This document shows positions 48,467-57,635 of a DNA stretch of 64,000 nucleotides, piece by piece. The first letter of the stretch is position 1, and each line of letters opens with the position of its first letter. Origin of the DNA: Candidatus Yanofskybacteria bacterium CG10_big_fil_rev_8_21_14_0_10_36_16 (GTDB lineage Bacteria; Patescibacteria; Paceibacteria; 2-02-FULL-40-12; IGHO2-01-FULL-4-A); assembly GCA_002794035.1 (NCBI GenBank), contig PCXQ01000001.1:18388-82387 (forward strand), given 5' to 3'. Made by a program: the position numbers and the translations under genes. Below the pieces are notes generated by a model. That model saw only the letters and a list, made by a program, of their open reading frames with translations. It was not told the DNA's origin and did not search any database.

Positions 48467-51217
48467 TTATCCTTTATGATGAGGAGCATTTATCATTCCG
48501 CACTTTTTCCATTTATATAGTTGTCCTGTATTAGGATTGGTTGCTCCGCATGGACAGGGATCGTTTCGGCCTACCTTTTGAGTATTTTTGATCGGTTTAG
48601 AATTGTTTTGGTTTTGGTTGTTTGGATTTTGAGTTTGGGGTTTTGGATTTTCAAAAATGTTTGCTCTCCCTTCCTTTGTCTCTTGTCTCTGGGGTTTTTT
48701 TAATATTGTTACCTTAAATATTGTATTTGCGACTTGAGTACTTATTGTTTGTTGTAATTCTTTAAACAATCTTTGCCCTTCAACTTTATACTCAACCAGA
48801 GGATCTTTTTGGCCATAAGCACGAAGGCGAACAGAATCACGAAGCTGTTCCATTGTTTCAATGTGATCAACCCATAGGTGGTCTATTACACGCAAGAGCA
48901 TCGCTTTTTCTAGTTGTCTCATTCCTTCTTCTCCTAATTCTTCTTCGCGTTTTGCATACATTTTATCTGCATACACATGTAAATATTTTGAAATATCGTC
49001 TATGTTTTTTTCTTTGCCTGCCTCTCTTATTTTTTCTGAAATATTATCTTCTCCGGGAATCATAGCCTTAATGTTTTCGGAGATTTCTTCGGTGTTCCAC
49101 TCTATCTTTTCGCTTGAGGTGTGAAATTGTAAAATCATGTCTATTTGATCGTGTATATAATCTTCTATTTTTTCTTTTATGCTTTTGCTGGACAATGTTT
49201 CTTTTCTTAGGTTATAAATTGTTTCCCTATGACGGTTCATGATGTCATCATATTCAAGAACGTATTTTCTAGCGTCAAAATTATGACCTTCCACTTTTGT
49301 TTGGGCTTGCTCTATCATTCGGGATAACATTTTGTGTTCTATGGGCTGGTCTTCAGCTACACCCAGTGTTTCCATTACATTTTTTAATCTATCTCCTCCA
49401 AAAATTCTAACAAGCTCATCTTCAGTTGATACGAAAAATTGGGAGGAACCGGGATCCCCTTGTCTGCCTGCACGGCCTCTTAACTGATTGTCTATTCTTC
49501 TTGCTTCATGCCTCTCTGTGCCGATTACATGAAGCCCGCCAAGCTCTTTAACTTTTTGGCTTTGCTCATGATCTTCAGGCGTTCCACCAAGAACAATGTC
49601 TATTCCACGTCCGGCCATGTTTGTGGCAACTGTAACCGCGCCATATTTTCCGGCTTGGGCAATTATTTCCGCTTCTTTTTCATGGTTCTTTGCATTTAGT
49701 ATTTGGTGCGGAATTCCTTCTCTGTTAAGTACTGCAGATAAAAACTCATTTTTTTCAATTGAAACAGTTCCTACCAAAACCGGCTGGCCCGTTCTGTGCC
49801 TTTCCATAATTTCATGAGCCACTGCCATAAATTTCCCCTGTTCTGTTTTGTATATACGGTCAGCCATATCATTTCTTATTGTGGGCTTGTTTGTGGGTAT
49901 AGTGATTACGTCCATTTTATAAACTTTATGGAATTCTTCGGATGATGTTTGGGCTGTTCCGGTCATACCTGCCAGTTTGTCATAAAGCCTAAAGTAATTT
50001 TGAAAAGTTATCGTAGCCATTGTTCTTGATTCTTTTTGAACCATAACTCCTTCTTTGGCCTCAACGGCTTGGTGGAGACCCCCGGACCATCTTCGGCCAG
50101 GCATAAGTCTTCCTGTAAATTCATCTACAATAATAACTTCGCCGTTTTTTATTACGTAATCTTTGTCTTTTTGGAAAATAACCCTTGCTTTTAAGGCTTG
50201 CTCCATGTGGTGGACGTATCCCATCCCTCCTTCTTCGTAAATGTTTTTCATGCCAAGAATTTTTTCTACTTTTTCTATCCCCTTTTCTGTTATTGATACG
50301 GCTTTTAATTTTTCATCCAGATTGTAATCTTCATTTTCAATAAGATTAGGCACTATTTTTGAAAATGTTTCGTAAAGTTCAGTTGAATCCGTATCAGGTG
50401 CAGATATTATGAGAGGTGTTCTCGCTTCATCAATCAAAATGGAATCAACTTCGTCAATAATTGCAAAATGATGTCCTTGTGACTGTGATTGTTGGTCTGG
50501 GCTGAAGGCCATGTTATCTCTTAAGTAATCAAAACCAAATTCATTGTTGGTGCCGTATGTTATGTCTGCTTCATATGCCTCGCGTCTTGCCACGGGTCTT
50601 AGAAATTCATGGACAACCTTAAAAGATCCTAGAGCATCTCTTTCTTTGTCTAATGTTGTTTCTTTATTTTCTATCTCTTTGGTCGCGCTCTCTGTGTGTT
50701 GGGGGTCATAAATATAGCTTGCATCATGTACTATACATCCGATCTTTAGTCCGAGGGCATGATATATCTGACCCATCCAAACAGCATCACGACGTGCAAG
50801 GTGGTCATTTACTGTAATAATGTGCACCCCCTTACCGTTTAAGGCATTAAGGTAGGCAGGCGCCGTCGCTGCTAAGGTTTTGCCTTCACCAGTTCTCATT
50901 TCCACAACATTTCCTTCGTGCATTGCCATGCCTCCAATAAGTTGAACATCGTAATGTCTTTTGCCCAGGGTTCTTTTTGATGCCTCACGCACTAATGCAA
51001 ATGCTTCTGGTAGTATAGAATCAAAAGCTTCTCCATCAGCCAAGAGTTTTTGTAGTTTCTTAGATTCTTCTTTAAGTTCTTCAAGAGAAAAACGCTCGAA
51101 CTTCTGTTCGAGTTTGTTGATCTCATCAACCTTTGGTCTTAGAGAGTTTATGTGTTTTTCATTCGGATCACCGAATAGTTTTGAAAATAGTGACAAGTTA
51201 TTAAGCTGTAGGGTCAA
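48467..51217 (-). CDS. secA: SecA, preprotein translocase ATPase
   Basis: 916 aa motor that pushes preproteins through SecYEG. Walker A MRTGEGKTLAA near residue 107, DEVD box IIDEVDSILIDEARTP near residue 217, motif GTERHEARRIDNQLRGRAGR, and C-terminal zinc motif NDPCPCGATNP...KKCGM. The linker before the zinc motif (ENPKPQTQNPNNQNQ) is low complexity and coded by degenerate heptamers. Otherwise complete. Confidence 0.97.
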   Translation of the reverse strand: MTLQLNNLSLFSKLFGDPNEKHINSLRPKVDEINKLEQKFERFSLEELKEESKKLQKLLADGEAFDSILPEAFALVREASKRTLGKRHYDVQLIGGMAMHEGNVVEMRTGEGKTLAATAPAYLNALNGKGVHIITVNDHLARRDAVWMGQIYHALGLKIGCIVHDASYIYDPQHTESATKEIENKETTLDKERDALGSFKVVHEFLRPVARREAYEADITYGTNNEFGFDYLRDNMAFSPDQQSQSQGHHFAIIDEVDSILIDEARTPLIISAPDTDSTELYETFSKIVPNLIENEDYNLDEKLKAVSITEKGIEKVEKILGMKNIYEEGGMGYVHHMEQALKARVIFQKDKDYVIKNGEVIIVDEFTGRLMPGRRWSGGLHQAVEAKEGVMVQKESRTMATITFQNYFRLYDKLAGMTGTAQTSSEEFHKVYKMDVITIPTNKPTIRNDMADRIYKTEQGKFMAVAHEIMERHRTGQPVLVGTVSIEKNEFLSAVLNREGIPHQILNAKNHEKEAEIIAQAGKYGAVTVATNMAGRGIDIVLGGTPEDHEQSQKVKELGGLHVIGTERHEARRIDNQLRGRAGRQGDPGSSQFFVSTEDELVRIFGGDRLKNVMETLGVAEDQPIEHKMLSRMIEQAQTKVEGHNFDARKYVLEYDDIMNRHRETIYNLRKETLSSKSIKEKIEDYIHDQIDMILQFHTSSEKIEWNTEEISENIKAMIPGEDNISEKIREAGKEKNIDDISKYLHVYADKMYAKREEELGEEGMRQLEKAMLLRVIDHLWVDHIETMEQLRDSVRLRAYGQKDPLVEYKVEGQRLFKELQQTISTQVANTIFKVTILKKPQRQETKEGRANIFENPKPQTQNPNNQNQNNSKPIKNTQKVGRNDPCPCGATNPNTGQLYKWKKCGMINAPHHKG
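48605..48660 (-). repeat. Heptamer repeats coding the SecA linker
   Basis: On the + strand TGGATTT, TGAGTTT, GGGGTTT, TGGATTT units, as at 1-45. Here they are translated as Asn/Pro/Gln-rich linker. Confidence 0.5.
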
Positions 51218-51295
51218 TTTATTCTCAAATATTAAAACAACTTATGACTTTACAGTACTTTGCTTATTTTATTTTTTATTGTTGGCGTTCTGAAT

Positions 51296-51622
51296 CTATG
51301 GTCGTCTTTTAGAGAGTTCTTTATCTCTCTCTTTTCTTAATTGTCTTTTGAGTTCGTCTACCGATTGGACAATTGCTGAATGTAGGTCTATGTGTTTTTC
51401 GTTTGCTCGAAAGAGTTTGCTACCTATAGAAAGATTTATCTCGGCATAAAAAACTTCGCCGCTTTTGTGGTGCTTTGAAGGCAACCCTACCTCAACCCTA
51501 GCTTCCGCCAGTTTATCATCTTTATCGCTTAGCATCTTGGCTGTTGAACCGACCTTGTCATTTACATAGATTTTGATTGAGTCAGTTAGCTCAATGTTTT
51601 TGCCATAAATTATTATTTTCAT
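51296..51622 (-). CDS. hpf: Ribosome hibernation promoting factor (HPF/RaiA)
   Basis: 108 aa, the short form. N-terminal KIIIYGKNIELTDSIKIYV and the middle YAEINLSIGSKLFRA, and basic helix DELKRQLRKERDKE fit HPF/YfiA proteins, which bind the 30S decoding region in stationary phase and block translation. No C-terminal extension of long HPF. About 80 bp upstream of secA on the same strand. Confidence 0.93.
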   Translation of the reverse strand: MKIIIYGKNIELTDSIKIYVNDKVGSTAKMLSDKDDKLAEARVEVGLPSKHHKSGEVFYAEINLSIGSKLFRANEKHIDLHSAIVQSVDELKRQLRKERDKELSKRRP

Positions 51623-51715
51623 AAGTGTAATATATCACTAAATATTATCGTAATCAACCTTAAAACAAAATGAAATTAATTGTTTAATTAGGAGTATTTT
51701 GGGTTTTTGAGAAAT

Positions 51716-51744
51716 AAAAGCTCCGCCATCTGGGCGGAGCTTTT
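51716..51744. terminator. Intrinsic terminator
   Basis: AAAAGCTCCGCC (51716-51727) pairs with GGCGGAGCTTTT (51733-51744); it follows the 19-residue basic ORF on the minus strand. Confidence 0.85.
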
Positions 51745-51756
51745 ACGAAGTGTAAA

Positions 51757-51816
51757 TTACTTTCTTTTCTTTACTGTTTTTTTCTTCTTAACAACTTTTT
51801 TCTTTTTTGCTGGCAT
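51757..51816 (-). CDS. 19-residue Lys-rich mini-protein
   Basis: MPAKKKKVVKKKKTVKKRK, ATG 51816 to TAA 51757. Nearly all Lys/Val/Arg, like the basic tails of histone-H1-like or tiny ribosomal proteins. A strong terminator follows 13 nt later, supporting a dedicated unit; no SD is seen. May bind nucleic acid. Short length limits confidence. Confidence 0.5.
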   Translation of the reverse strand: MPAKKKKVVKKKKTVKKRK

Positions 51817-52102
51817 AAAAATTGAGAAATTACAAAACAAATAACAGATCATTAAAATTAAGAATCTTAACTTTAATGATGTACTTATTTTGCCCTCCTA
51901 GTTTACCCCCTCTTCATTGTTTTAACTTGAGGAGAGGGTCAAGTTCGATTAACAGTAATCGACCAAGTGCTATATTTATAAATAGCCCTTATACTTTTAA
52001 TTTTAAGTCAATAAAAAAAAATTGAAACTAAAAATTGTGGACAAGTCGCTGTTGTGTAGCTGTCAGTGTTCTAAGAGAAGACCGTTTGATTAATTGTATA
52101 AT
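51817..52102. other. Non-coding stretch with small hairpins
   Basis: About 285 bases. CCCTCT/AGGAGAGGG (near 51908-51940) and TCGATTA/TAATCGA (51947-51963) form hairpins. A 67-codon + frame here has no domain and is not called. Confidence 0.4.
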
Positions 52103-53926
52103 TTATTTGTAGTAATCAAGTTCTTTTCTATTTACTAAAAATATTGAACTCCATTTAAATCCAGATGCTTCAAATTCTTGAGGTGTAATATCAAGCCAAG
52201 ATTTTGCAGCGGGATTGTCAGATGTGATTTTATATACTTTTTTACCATCTGCCCAACGAATGAGTTTGCTTTCTTTGTATTGTTGAACAATTTCAGGTGA
52301 AACCTCGATCACTTTATTAAAGCCTAGATGGTCATAGAAATTAAAAATGTCGGGGTTAACAATGTGTCTTTTCCATCCTCCTGTAATAACGTATACCTTA
52401 TAATCTCCTACTGCTCTTATTAATGACCCGTCGGGAAGTTGATGTGTGAGATTATTTAAGGAAGTGTCTTTTGTAACGATCTCTTCATTTTGAGTTTCGG
52501 AGGAGCTAAGAATATTCGCTACAACATTATTCTCTTGAAATGAATTTAATACTGTAGCACCAGATGGCAGAGCGTTCGTTCTTCTAAAAGATGTTATTAG
52601 GTTGATGGATTTTTCGTTGCTGCCGAAGCCGCTCAATCTGTCTTTTTTAATTGGCATGATTATGGCTTTTGAAAAATTATTATTTATTCCTTCAAGATAA
52701 AAGTAATTGTTGGAAATAGTTGGATTAAAGTTTAATAATTTAGGAGTGCCGTCTGTTCCCACTACTAGAACGGCTATGTGGAAACTTGTTATGGATGATG
52801 AATTAAATTCTACCTTCAAAATTTCAACCGCGTCATCCTCTGGACCTGATTTAAAATTCTTAATCTCATACCATCTTCCGCTCCAGTCTTTTATGTCATC
52901 ATTAATTTCAAAAATAACATCGGAGCTTAAACCTTCGAGTAGGTTTTCGGTTTCTACATTAAAATCGCTAAGGTTGTAATTGTTATAACCCCACAATTTA
53001 TTGTGTTCATTGTTGTTTATTATTGATGTGATTAGCCAATTAATGTAAATATCAATAAACTTTTCTTTAAAGCCATTTTCAGCAAGGGATTTTTCAATGC
53101 TTTTAATTCCTGCTAAGTCATTTTGCAGAGTGTCTGAAATTACATCTGGAGAATATTTTTCTGCTATATATAAACCAAACAAGGCTATGTTTCCGTAATC
53201 TGGTGGTAAATTGTGCCACTCCGTTAAGCTGTCGTAAGGATCAGACAAAAAGCCACTAACTCTTCTTTCCATGTTTGATCCCTTGTAAACATCATTGTAG
53301 CCTAAAAGATGTGTCGCATATTCAGATCTCATCTCGTTAAGCCATGTGTCATCCTCCGAATCTCTCAGGAGTTCTTTTTGGTTGAAGGTTATTAAGTGCT
53401 GAAATTCATGCGTCAAAAAAGTAAATAACTTCTGCATATTATCTAGCGCAGAAGTGTTTATGTAAAACATCTCTCTTTCATTTGAGGCAGGGTTAGTATT
53501 TTTTTTGTAATAGTTGCCGGTATTATAATAACCCCCTGCGTTTTCTATTAACGGAGAAAAAAGTATTGTTATGCGAGGATCGTTATCAGCTCCTGGGTTT
53601 GGTTCCGAACCGAAGAAGGCAGTTTCTATGGGGTATATTTTTGTATCAAATTCTTTAGCTAGAGAGCTTAATTGGTCCAATACATCATCAGTTTCATTTT
53701 GAGTTAAGCTTTCCCAATATTTGTTTTCTATATAAAAATAAGCATGCTCAGAAATTTTTCTAAGTGTAGCACTTATTACAGCCTCTTTGTCTGCGCTAAA
53801 ACCCGGATCAATAAAAAATATTTCTTGTTGGCCCAAAGTATCAGCACTTGCCGTACTTAAAAACAAAAAACAACCCGTAAGGGCCACTAATATAATTGCT
53901 TTGGTACTTGAAAAAACAAATCGCAT
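52103..53926 (-). CDS. Secreted zinc metalloprotease, M30-like
   Basis: 607 aa. Signal peptide at residues 1-28 (LVALTGCFLFLSTASA). Zinc site FLTHEFQHLITFNQ (HExxH near residue 171) with WLNEMRSEYATH about 25 residues later supplying the third ligand, as in M30 hyicolysin-type peptidases. C-terminal module DGSLIRAVGDYKVYVITGGWKRHIV...FNFYDHLG and a second VYKIT...WLDIT unit are a repeat seen in secreted Patescibacteria proteins. Likely cell-surface or released protease; substrate unknown. Confidence 0.85.
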   Translation of the reverse strand: MRFVFSSTKAIILVALTGCFLFLSTASADTLGQQEIFFIDPGFSADKEAVISATLRKISEHAYFYIENKYWESLTQNETDDVLDQLSSLAKEFDTKIYPIETAFFGSEPNPGADNDPRITILFSPLIENAGGYYNTGNYYKKNTNPASNEREMFYINTSALDNMQKLFTFLTHEFQHLITFNQKELLRDSEDDTWLNEMRSEYATHLLGYNDVYKGSNMERRVSGFLSDPYDSLTEWHNLPPDYGNIALFGLYIAEKYSPDVISDTLQNDLAGIKSIEKSLAENGFKEKFIDIYINWLITSIINNNEHNKLWGYNNYNLSDFNVETENLLEGLSSDVIFEINDDIKDWSGRWYEIKNFKSGPEDDAVEILKVEFNSSSITSFHIAVLVVGTDGTPKLLNFNPTISNNYFYLEGINNNFSKAIIMPIKKDRLSGFGSNEKSINLITSFRRTNALPSGATVLNSFQENNVVANILSSSETQNEEIVTKDTSLNNLTHQLPDGSLIRAVGDYKVYVITGGWKRHIVNPDIFNFYDHLGFNKVIEVSPEIVQQYKESKLIRWADGKKVYKITSDNPAAKSWLDITPQEFEASGFKWSSIFLVNRKELDYYK

Positions 53927-53983
53927 ATATCAATTTTATATTAAAATAATATTTTGTGCAACGAGGTTAATTTTGCAAACCCT

Positions 53984-55036
53984 TTATTTGTTTATGAGAT
54001 CCTTGAGTCCGCGTTCTAAGGTTATTGTCGGTTCCCAGCCTAATAATTTCTTAGCCTTTGAGTGGTCAGCCAATGTTTGCCTTGTTTCACCCGGTCTTGG
54101 CGCTATAAAAACAACCTTTTTTTCTTTTATGGCGGTAACAAGGACGGGGTCTAATCTAGTGGCAGAGGCAGTTTGTTTGTTGTGTATATAGCTAGGTGGA
54201 ACATACCCCGTTAGCCTTGCTTGCAGTTCGGTTTCTTTGGAAGAAACTGTTTTTGAGAAATCTAATATTATGGAAGCAAGTTTATTTATTGAATATTTTT
54301 TACCCGCACCTATATTTATTACTTCACCGTTTTTTGACTTTCCTGATTTCATTGCTAAAATATTTGCTTTTACCACATCTGAGACGTGAGTAAAGTCACG
54401 TTCTATGGTTCCATCCCCCACTATTGTTATTGGCCTCTTTTGTGATAGTTGTTTTAAAAATATTCCAATAACTGTGGCATAAGCCCCTGTTGTTAATTGT
54501 CTTGGTCCGTAAACATTGAAGTATCTTAACGATACAGTTTTAATGCCATAAAGTTTGCTGAAAAGATTGCATATTTCCTCTCCTACATATTTTGTCAGAG
54601 AGTAAGGGCTTTTGAAACCGGGCATCATGCTTTCTTTTAAAGGAAGGCTTTTCTGATCCCCATAAGATGATGATGAAGCTGAGTAAATGACTTTTTTTAC
54701 TTTTGAATCTCGAGAGGCAATGAGGACATTAAGTGTTCCTTGAACATTAACTTCAAATGGCGGAACTGGATTTATTATGGATGGTTGTATTCTCGCAAGA
54801 GCAGCTAGGTGGAAAACATAATCAACGCCTTTAAAATGCGGTTTTATTTTTGTTAGTTCGCGTATATCCGCCTTAACAAACTTTGCTTTTTTATTTATCT
54901 GGGATTTTTTACCAGTTGATAAATTATCTATTATGATAACGTCATGACCGGCTTCTATTAACTTGTCCGTGAGGTGAGAACCTATAAACCCCGCTCCTCC
55001 GGTTACTATTAATTTTAAAGTTTTATTTTTTTCCAT
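53984..55036 (-). CDS. NAD-dependent sugar-nucleotide epimerase (extended SDR)
   Basis: 350 aa from ATG 55036; the longer ORF runs into a duplicated 5' fragment. Rossmann TGGAGFIGSHL near residue 15, YSASSSSYGD and catalytic YSLTKYVGEE (YxxxK) near residue 150, then the TERDFTHVSDVV sugar-binding region. Closest to UDP-glucose 4-epimerase or UDP-GlcA/GlcNAc epimerases; exact substrate not readable. Part of a polysaccharide cluster with the dehydrogenase next to it. Confidence 0.9.
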   Translation of the reverse strand: MEKNKTLKLIVTGGAGFIGSHLTDKLIEAGHDVIIIDNLSTGKKSQINKKAKFVKADIRELTKIKPHFKGVDYVFHLAALARIQPSIINPVPPFEVNVQGTLNVLIASRDSKVKKVIYSASSSSYGDQKSLPLKESMMPGFKSPYSLTKYVGEEICNLFSKLYGIKTVSLRYFNVYGPRQLTTGAYATVIGIFLKQLSQKRPITIVGDGTIERDFTHVSDVVKANILAMKSGKSKNGEVINIGAGKKYSINKLASIILDFSKTVSSKETELQARLTGYVPPSYIHNKQTASATRLDPVLVTAIKEKKVVFIAPRPGETRQTLADHSKAKKLLGWEPTITLERGLKDLINK

Positions 55037-55070
55037 AAGTTTATAAATAAAATTTCTTGCTGTTCTTGTA

Positions 55071-55124
55071 TTAATAATGGAGGGGCGGGATAAACCCCGT
55101 GCCACCAGTTACTATTATTTTCAT
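55071..55124 (-). pseudogene. Truncated epimerase start
   Basis: ATG 55124 reads KIIVTGGTGFI, the start of a Rossmann SDR, then stops after 17 codons. It lies just upstream of the intact epimerase and looks like the remnant of a second SDR gene or a 5' duplication. Confidence 0.6.
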
Positions 55125-55157
55125 ATTTTTAGGGTTAATAATTTCTTATTAAATAAA

Positions 55158-56171
55158 TTAATTATTTTTACGTATTTGTTTTTTCTTCTCTACTAGTATT
55201 TCTTTGTTGTGCTTGCTGACCTCTCCAATTGTGAGTCCTTGCCATTTAAGTAATGCTTTATTGTAATCCTCTACTGATTTTAAAACCTTTATCCCCTGCT
55301 TAAGTGTCAGCACAAGACCTTTGTCATGTTCAGATTTGTTTTTCTTGTTGCTGTCCAGCTCATTGGTTAGATTTTCAGCAAAACTTATGAACGCAGCCAT
55401 GTCTTTTGGAAAACAGTATCCACCAGCTCCGGCATAATCACCATGTTCCACATTGAGCCATGCTGGTCCGATTCTTGGGTCGGCGCTGATTATTTCTCTA
55501 ATGTTTTCATAATCAACCTCGGCACTTATTTGTTTGTTTTTAAAGTTATGTTTTAATGCATGTGCAATGTCTGCTAAAATGTTTCCGTAAATAACTTTAA
55601 TATAACCAAAAACATTTGCTGCATATTTTGCCATTTCAGCCTCTGTTGCGGATGCGTCCTTTTTTGTGTAATCGCTTGACCATGGTCGTTCAAATGGCGC
55701 TCTGGGGAGCAAATCCAAAATTTCTTTTGTACCTGCCTTGCTTTTCGATGTGTTGCCTATAATTTGCCTGTCTGGTTTTATAAAATCAAGCCAGGCCTGA
55801 GATTCTGTTAAAAATTCAGGATTGAAGATAAATTTTTTGCGAGGATATTTTTTTTGAAGAGTTTCTACTGTGCCCGGCACTACTGTTGATTTTATAATTA
55901 CAAACTTTCCGTCCTTTATTGTTTTGACTGCATTTTCTACAATAGAAGTATTGCAGCTTCCATCAGGATTTTTAGGCGTAGGCACTGCAACAAAAATTAT
56001 ATCTGCTTTATTTACGTCATCGTCATAGTCTCTCTTGGGATCTATGTCATAACAAAACAGATCTTTTTTTCGTCTATATTTATGGTATTCTTCGAACCAT
56101 TTTCTTATTGGTTCGCCTACCATTCCTAAACCTATTATCCCTATTTTTAGTTTGTTGTTTGTTGTAGACAT
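55158..56171 (-). CDS. UDP-glucose 6-dehydrogenase-like enzyme
   Basis: 337 aa. NAD-binding IGIIGLGMVGEP near residue 10, VAVPTPKN, FNPEFLTESQAW near residue 118, and the catalytic loop GAGGYCFPKDMAAF near residue 262 with its nucleophilic Cys. Makes a UDP-uronic acid (or GDP-/UDP-HexNAc acid). Somewhat shorter than usual (about 430 aa) because the C-terminal UDP-binding domain is reduced. Pairs with the epimerase downstream. Confidence 0.88.
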   Translation of the reverse strand: MSTTNNKLKIGIIGLGMVGEPIRKWFEEYHKYRRKKDLFCYDIDPKRDYDDDVNKADIIFVAVPTPKNPDGSCNTSIVENAVKTIKDGKFVIIKSTVVPGTVETLQKKYPRKKFIFNPEFLTESQAWLDFIKPDRQIIGNTSKSKAGTKEILDLLPRAPFERPWSSDYTKKDASATEAEMAKYAANVFGYIKVIYGNILADIAHALKHNFKNKQISAEVDYENIREIISADPRIGPAWLNVEHGDYAGAGGYCFPKDMAAFISFAENLTNELDSNKKNKSEHDKGLVLTLKQGIKVLKSVEDYNKALLKWQGLTIGEVSKHNKEILVEKKKQIRKNN

Positions 56172-56228
56172 AATTTAAAATATGTGTTATTATATTATTA
56201 AGTTAAGTTTATTATAATATGTAAGCAA

Positions 56229-57548
56229 ATGAGGAGATTTTTACTGTTAATCGGTGATATAGCAGTCCTATATGCCGCATTAATAACAACTTTAATAGTA
56301 AGATACAGAGGCGGTTTCGCTGACCAGCTTGATTTTCATTTGCTCCCATTCAGCATAATGTTTGCTGTTTGGATTTTGGTTTTCTATATTTCAAATCTTT
56401 ATGAATTAAACATAACAAAGAATAATCTCTCATTCTTTATTACATTGTTTTATTCACTCATTGCAAATACTGTCATTTCAATATTGTTTTTCTATCTTGT
56501 GCCGTTTTATGGGATTACACCCAAGAGAAACCTTTTTATATTTTTGGGCATCGTTCTTTTGCTGCTTAATGGTTGGCGAAGGTATTTCAATAAGGTTATA
56601 TCCCAAAAAAATGAAAATAACAACACCCTTATTATAGGAAAAACAGAACAGTCCGAGGAATTGCATGAATTTTTGAAAGAAAATCCCCAGCTTGGTTACC
56701 GTTCTTTGGGCATATTAAATACAGACGACAAGAACGCCCTCGGGGTTTTAGAAGATCTTGTTCGTGAACAGAACGTGAGAACAGTAGTTCTTTGTCCTTC
56801 TTCATATAACATACCAAAAATAATAGATGTGCTTTATAAGTTGCTTGGACTGGGAATTAATTTTTACAGTTTATCTGATTTTTATGAAATGACTACAGGA
56901 AGAATACCTTTGGGTGCTATAAATCAAACATGGTTTATAGAAAATCTTTCCGAGGGCAATAAAGGAGTTTACGAATCAATAAAAAGATTGATGGATGTTG
57001 TTTTTTCGATTTTGCTTGGCGTGGTTTTTGTTGTCTTTCTTCCTCTTGTTGCCTTTGTTATTAAAATTGATTCAAGGGGTCCTGTTTTTTATCATCAAAA
57101 AAGAATTGGCAAAAGAGGCAGTATTTTTGAATTGATAAAATTTAGAACCATGAGGATTGATGCCGAAAAGTCAGGCCCTGTTTGGGCTAAGGTTGGTGAT
57201 ACCAGAGTTACAAGAGTGGGCAGGATTTTAAGAAGAACAAGAATAGATGAACTTCCGCAGTTGTGGAATGTTTTGAAAGGAGAAATGTCTTTTGTGGGAC
57301 CAAGACCTGAAAGACCTGAATTTCATTTAAATTTGAAAAAAGAAATACCTTTTTATGAAGAACGTTATCTTATTAAGCCAGGACTTACGGGTTGGGCACA
57401 AATAAGATATAGATACAGCAGAAGTGTTGATGATACTTTTCAGAAATTACAATATGACCTTTATTATATCAAAAACCGCTCTATCCCCCTTGATTTGGGT
57501 ATAGTGCTTAAAACTATTAGTGAGGTCTTAAGATCCTCAGGAAGTTAA
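56229..57548 (+). CDS. Polyprenyl-phosphate sugar-phosphate transferase (WbaP/WcaJ-like)
   Basis: 439 aa. Four N-terminal TM helices (to residue 110), Rossmann-like middle (residues 125-225), then TM5 and the catalytic domain: PVFYHQKRIGKRG, FELIKFRTMR, RRTRIDELPQLWNVLKGEMS, FVGPRPERPEF, and PGLTGWAQIRYRY. It starts surface glycan synthesis by loading sugar-1-phosphate on undecaprenyl phosphate. Divergent from the dehydrogenase by 57 bp. Confidence 0.93.
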   Translation: MRRFLLLIGDIAVLYAALITTLIVRYRGGFADQLDFHLLPFSIMFAVWILVFYISNLYELNITKNNLSFFITLFYSLIANTVISILFFYLVPFYGITPKRNLFIFLGIVLLLLNGWRRYFNKVISQKNENNNTLIIGKTEQSEELHEFLKENPQLGYRSLGILNTDDKNALGVLEDLVREQNVRTVVLCPSSYNIPKIIDVLYKLLGLGINFYSLSDFYEMTTGRIPLGAINQTWFIENLSEGNKGVYESIKRLMDVVFSILLGVVFVVFLPLVAFVIKIDSRGPVFYHQKRIGKRGSIFELIKFRTMRIDAEKSGPVWAKVGDTRVTRVGRILRRTRIDELPQLWNVLKGEMSFVGPRPERPEFHLNLKKEIPFYEERYLIKPGLTGWAQIRYRYSRSVDDTFQKLQYDLYYIKNRSIPLDLGIVLKTISEVLRSSGS

Positions 57549-57605
57549 TCTTGCCTGAATATAAAAAATTAATATGAAGAGAACATAAAGAATAACATTA
57601 AATAA

Positions 57606-57635
57606 CAAACCCCGCATATGCGGGGTGTAATTTTT
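57606..57635. terminator. Bidirectional intrinsic terminator
   Basis: Palindrome CCCCGCATATGCGGGG (57610-57625) with T tracts on both sides, between convergent genes. Confidence 0.8.

Noticed and set aside
53787..54191. 134-codon + frame across the protease and epimerase
   Set aside because: Spans the ends of two supported minus-strand genes; no signature.
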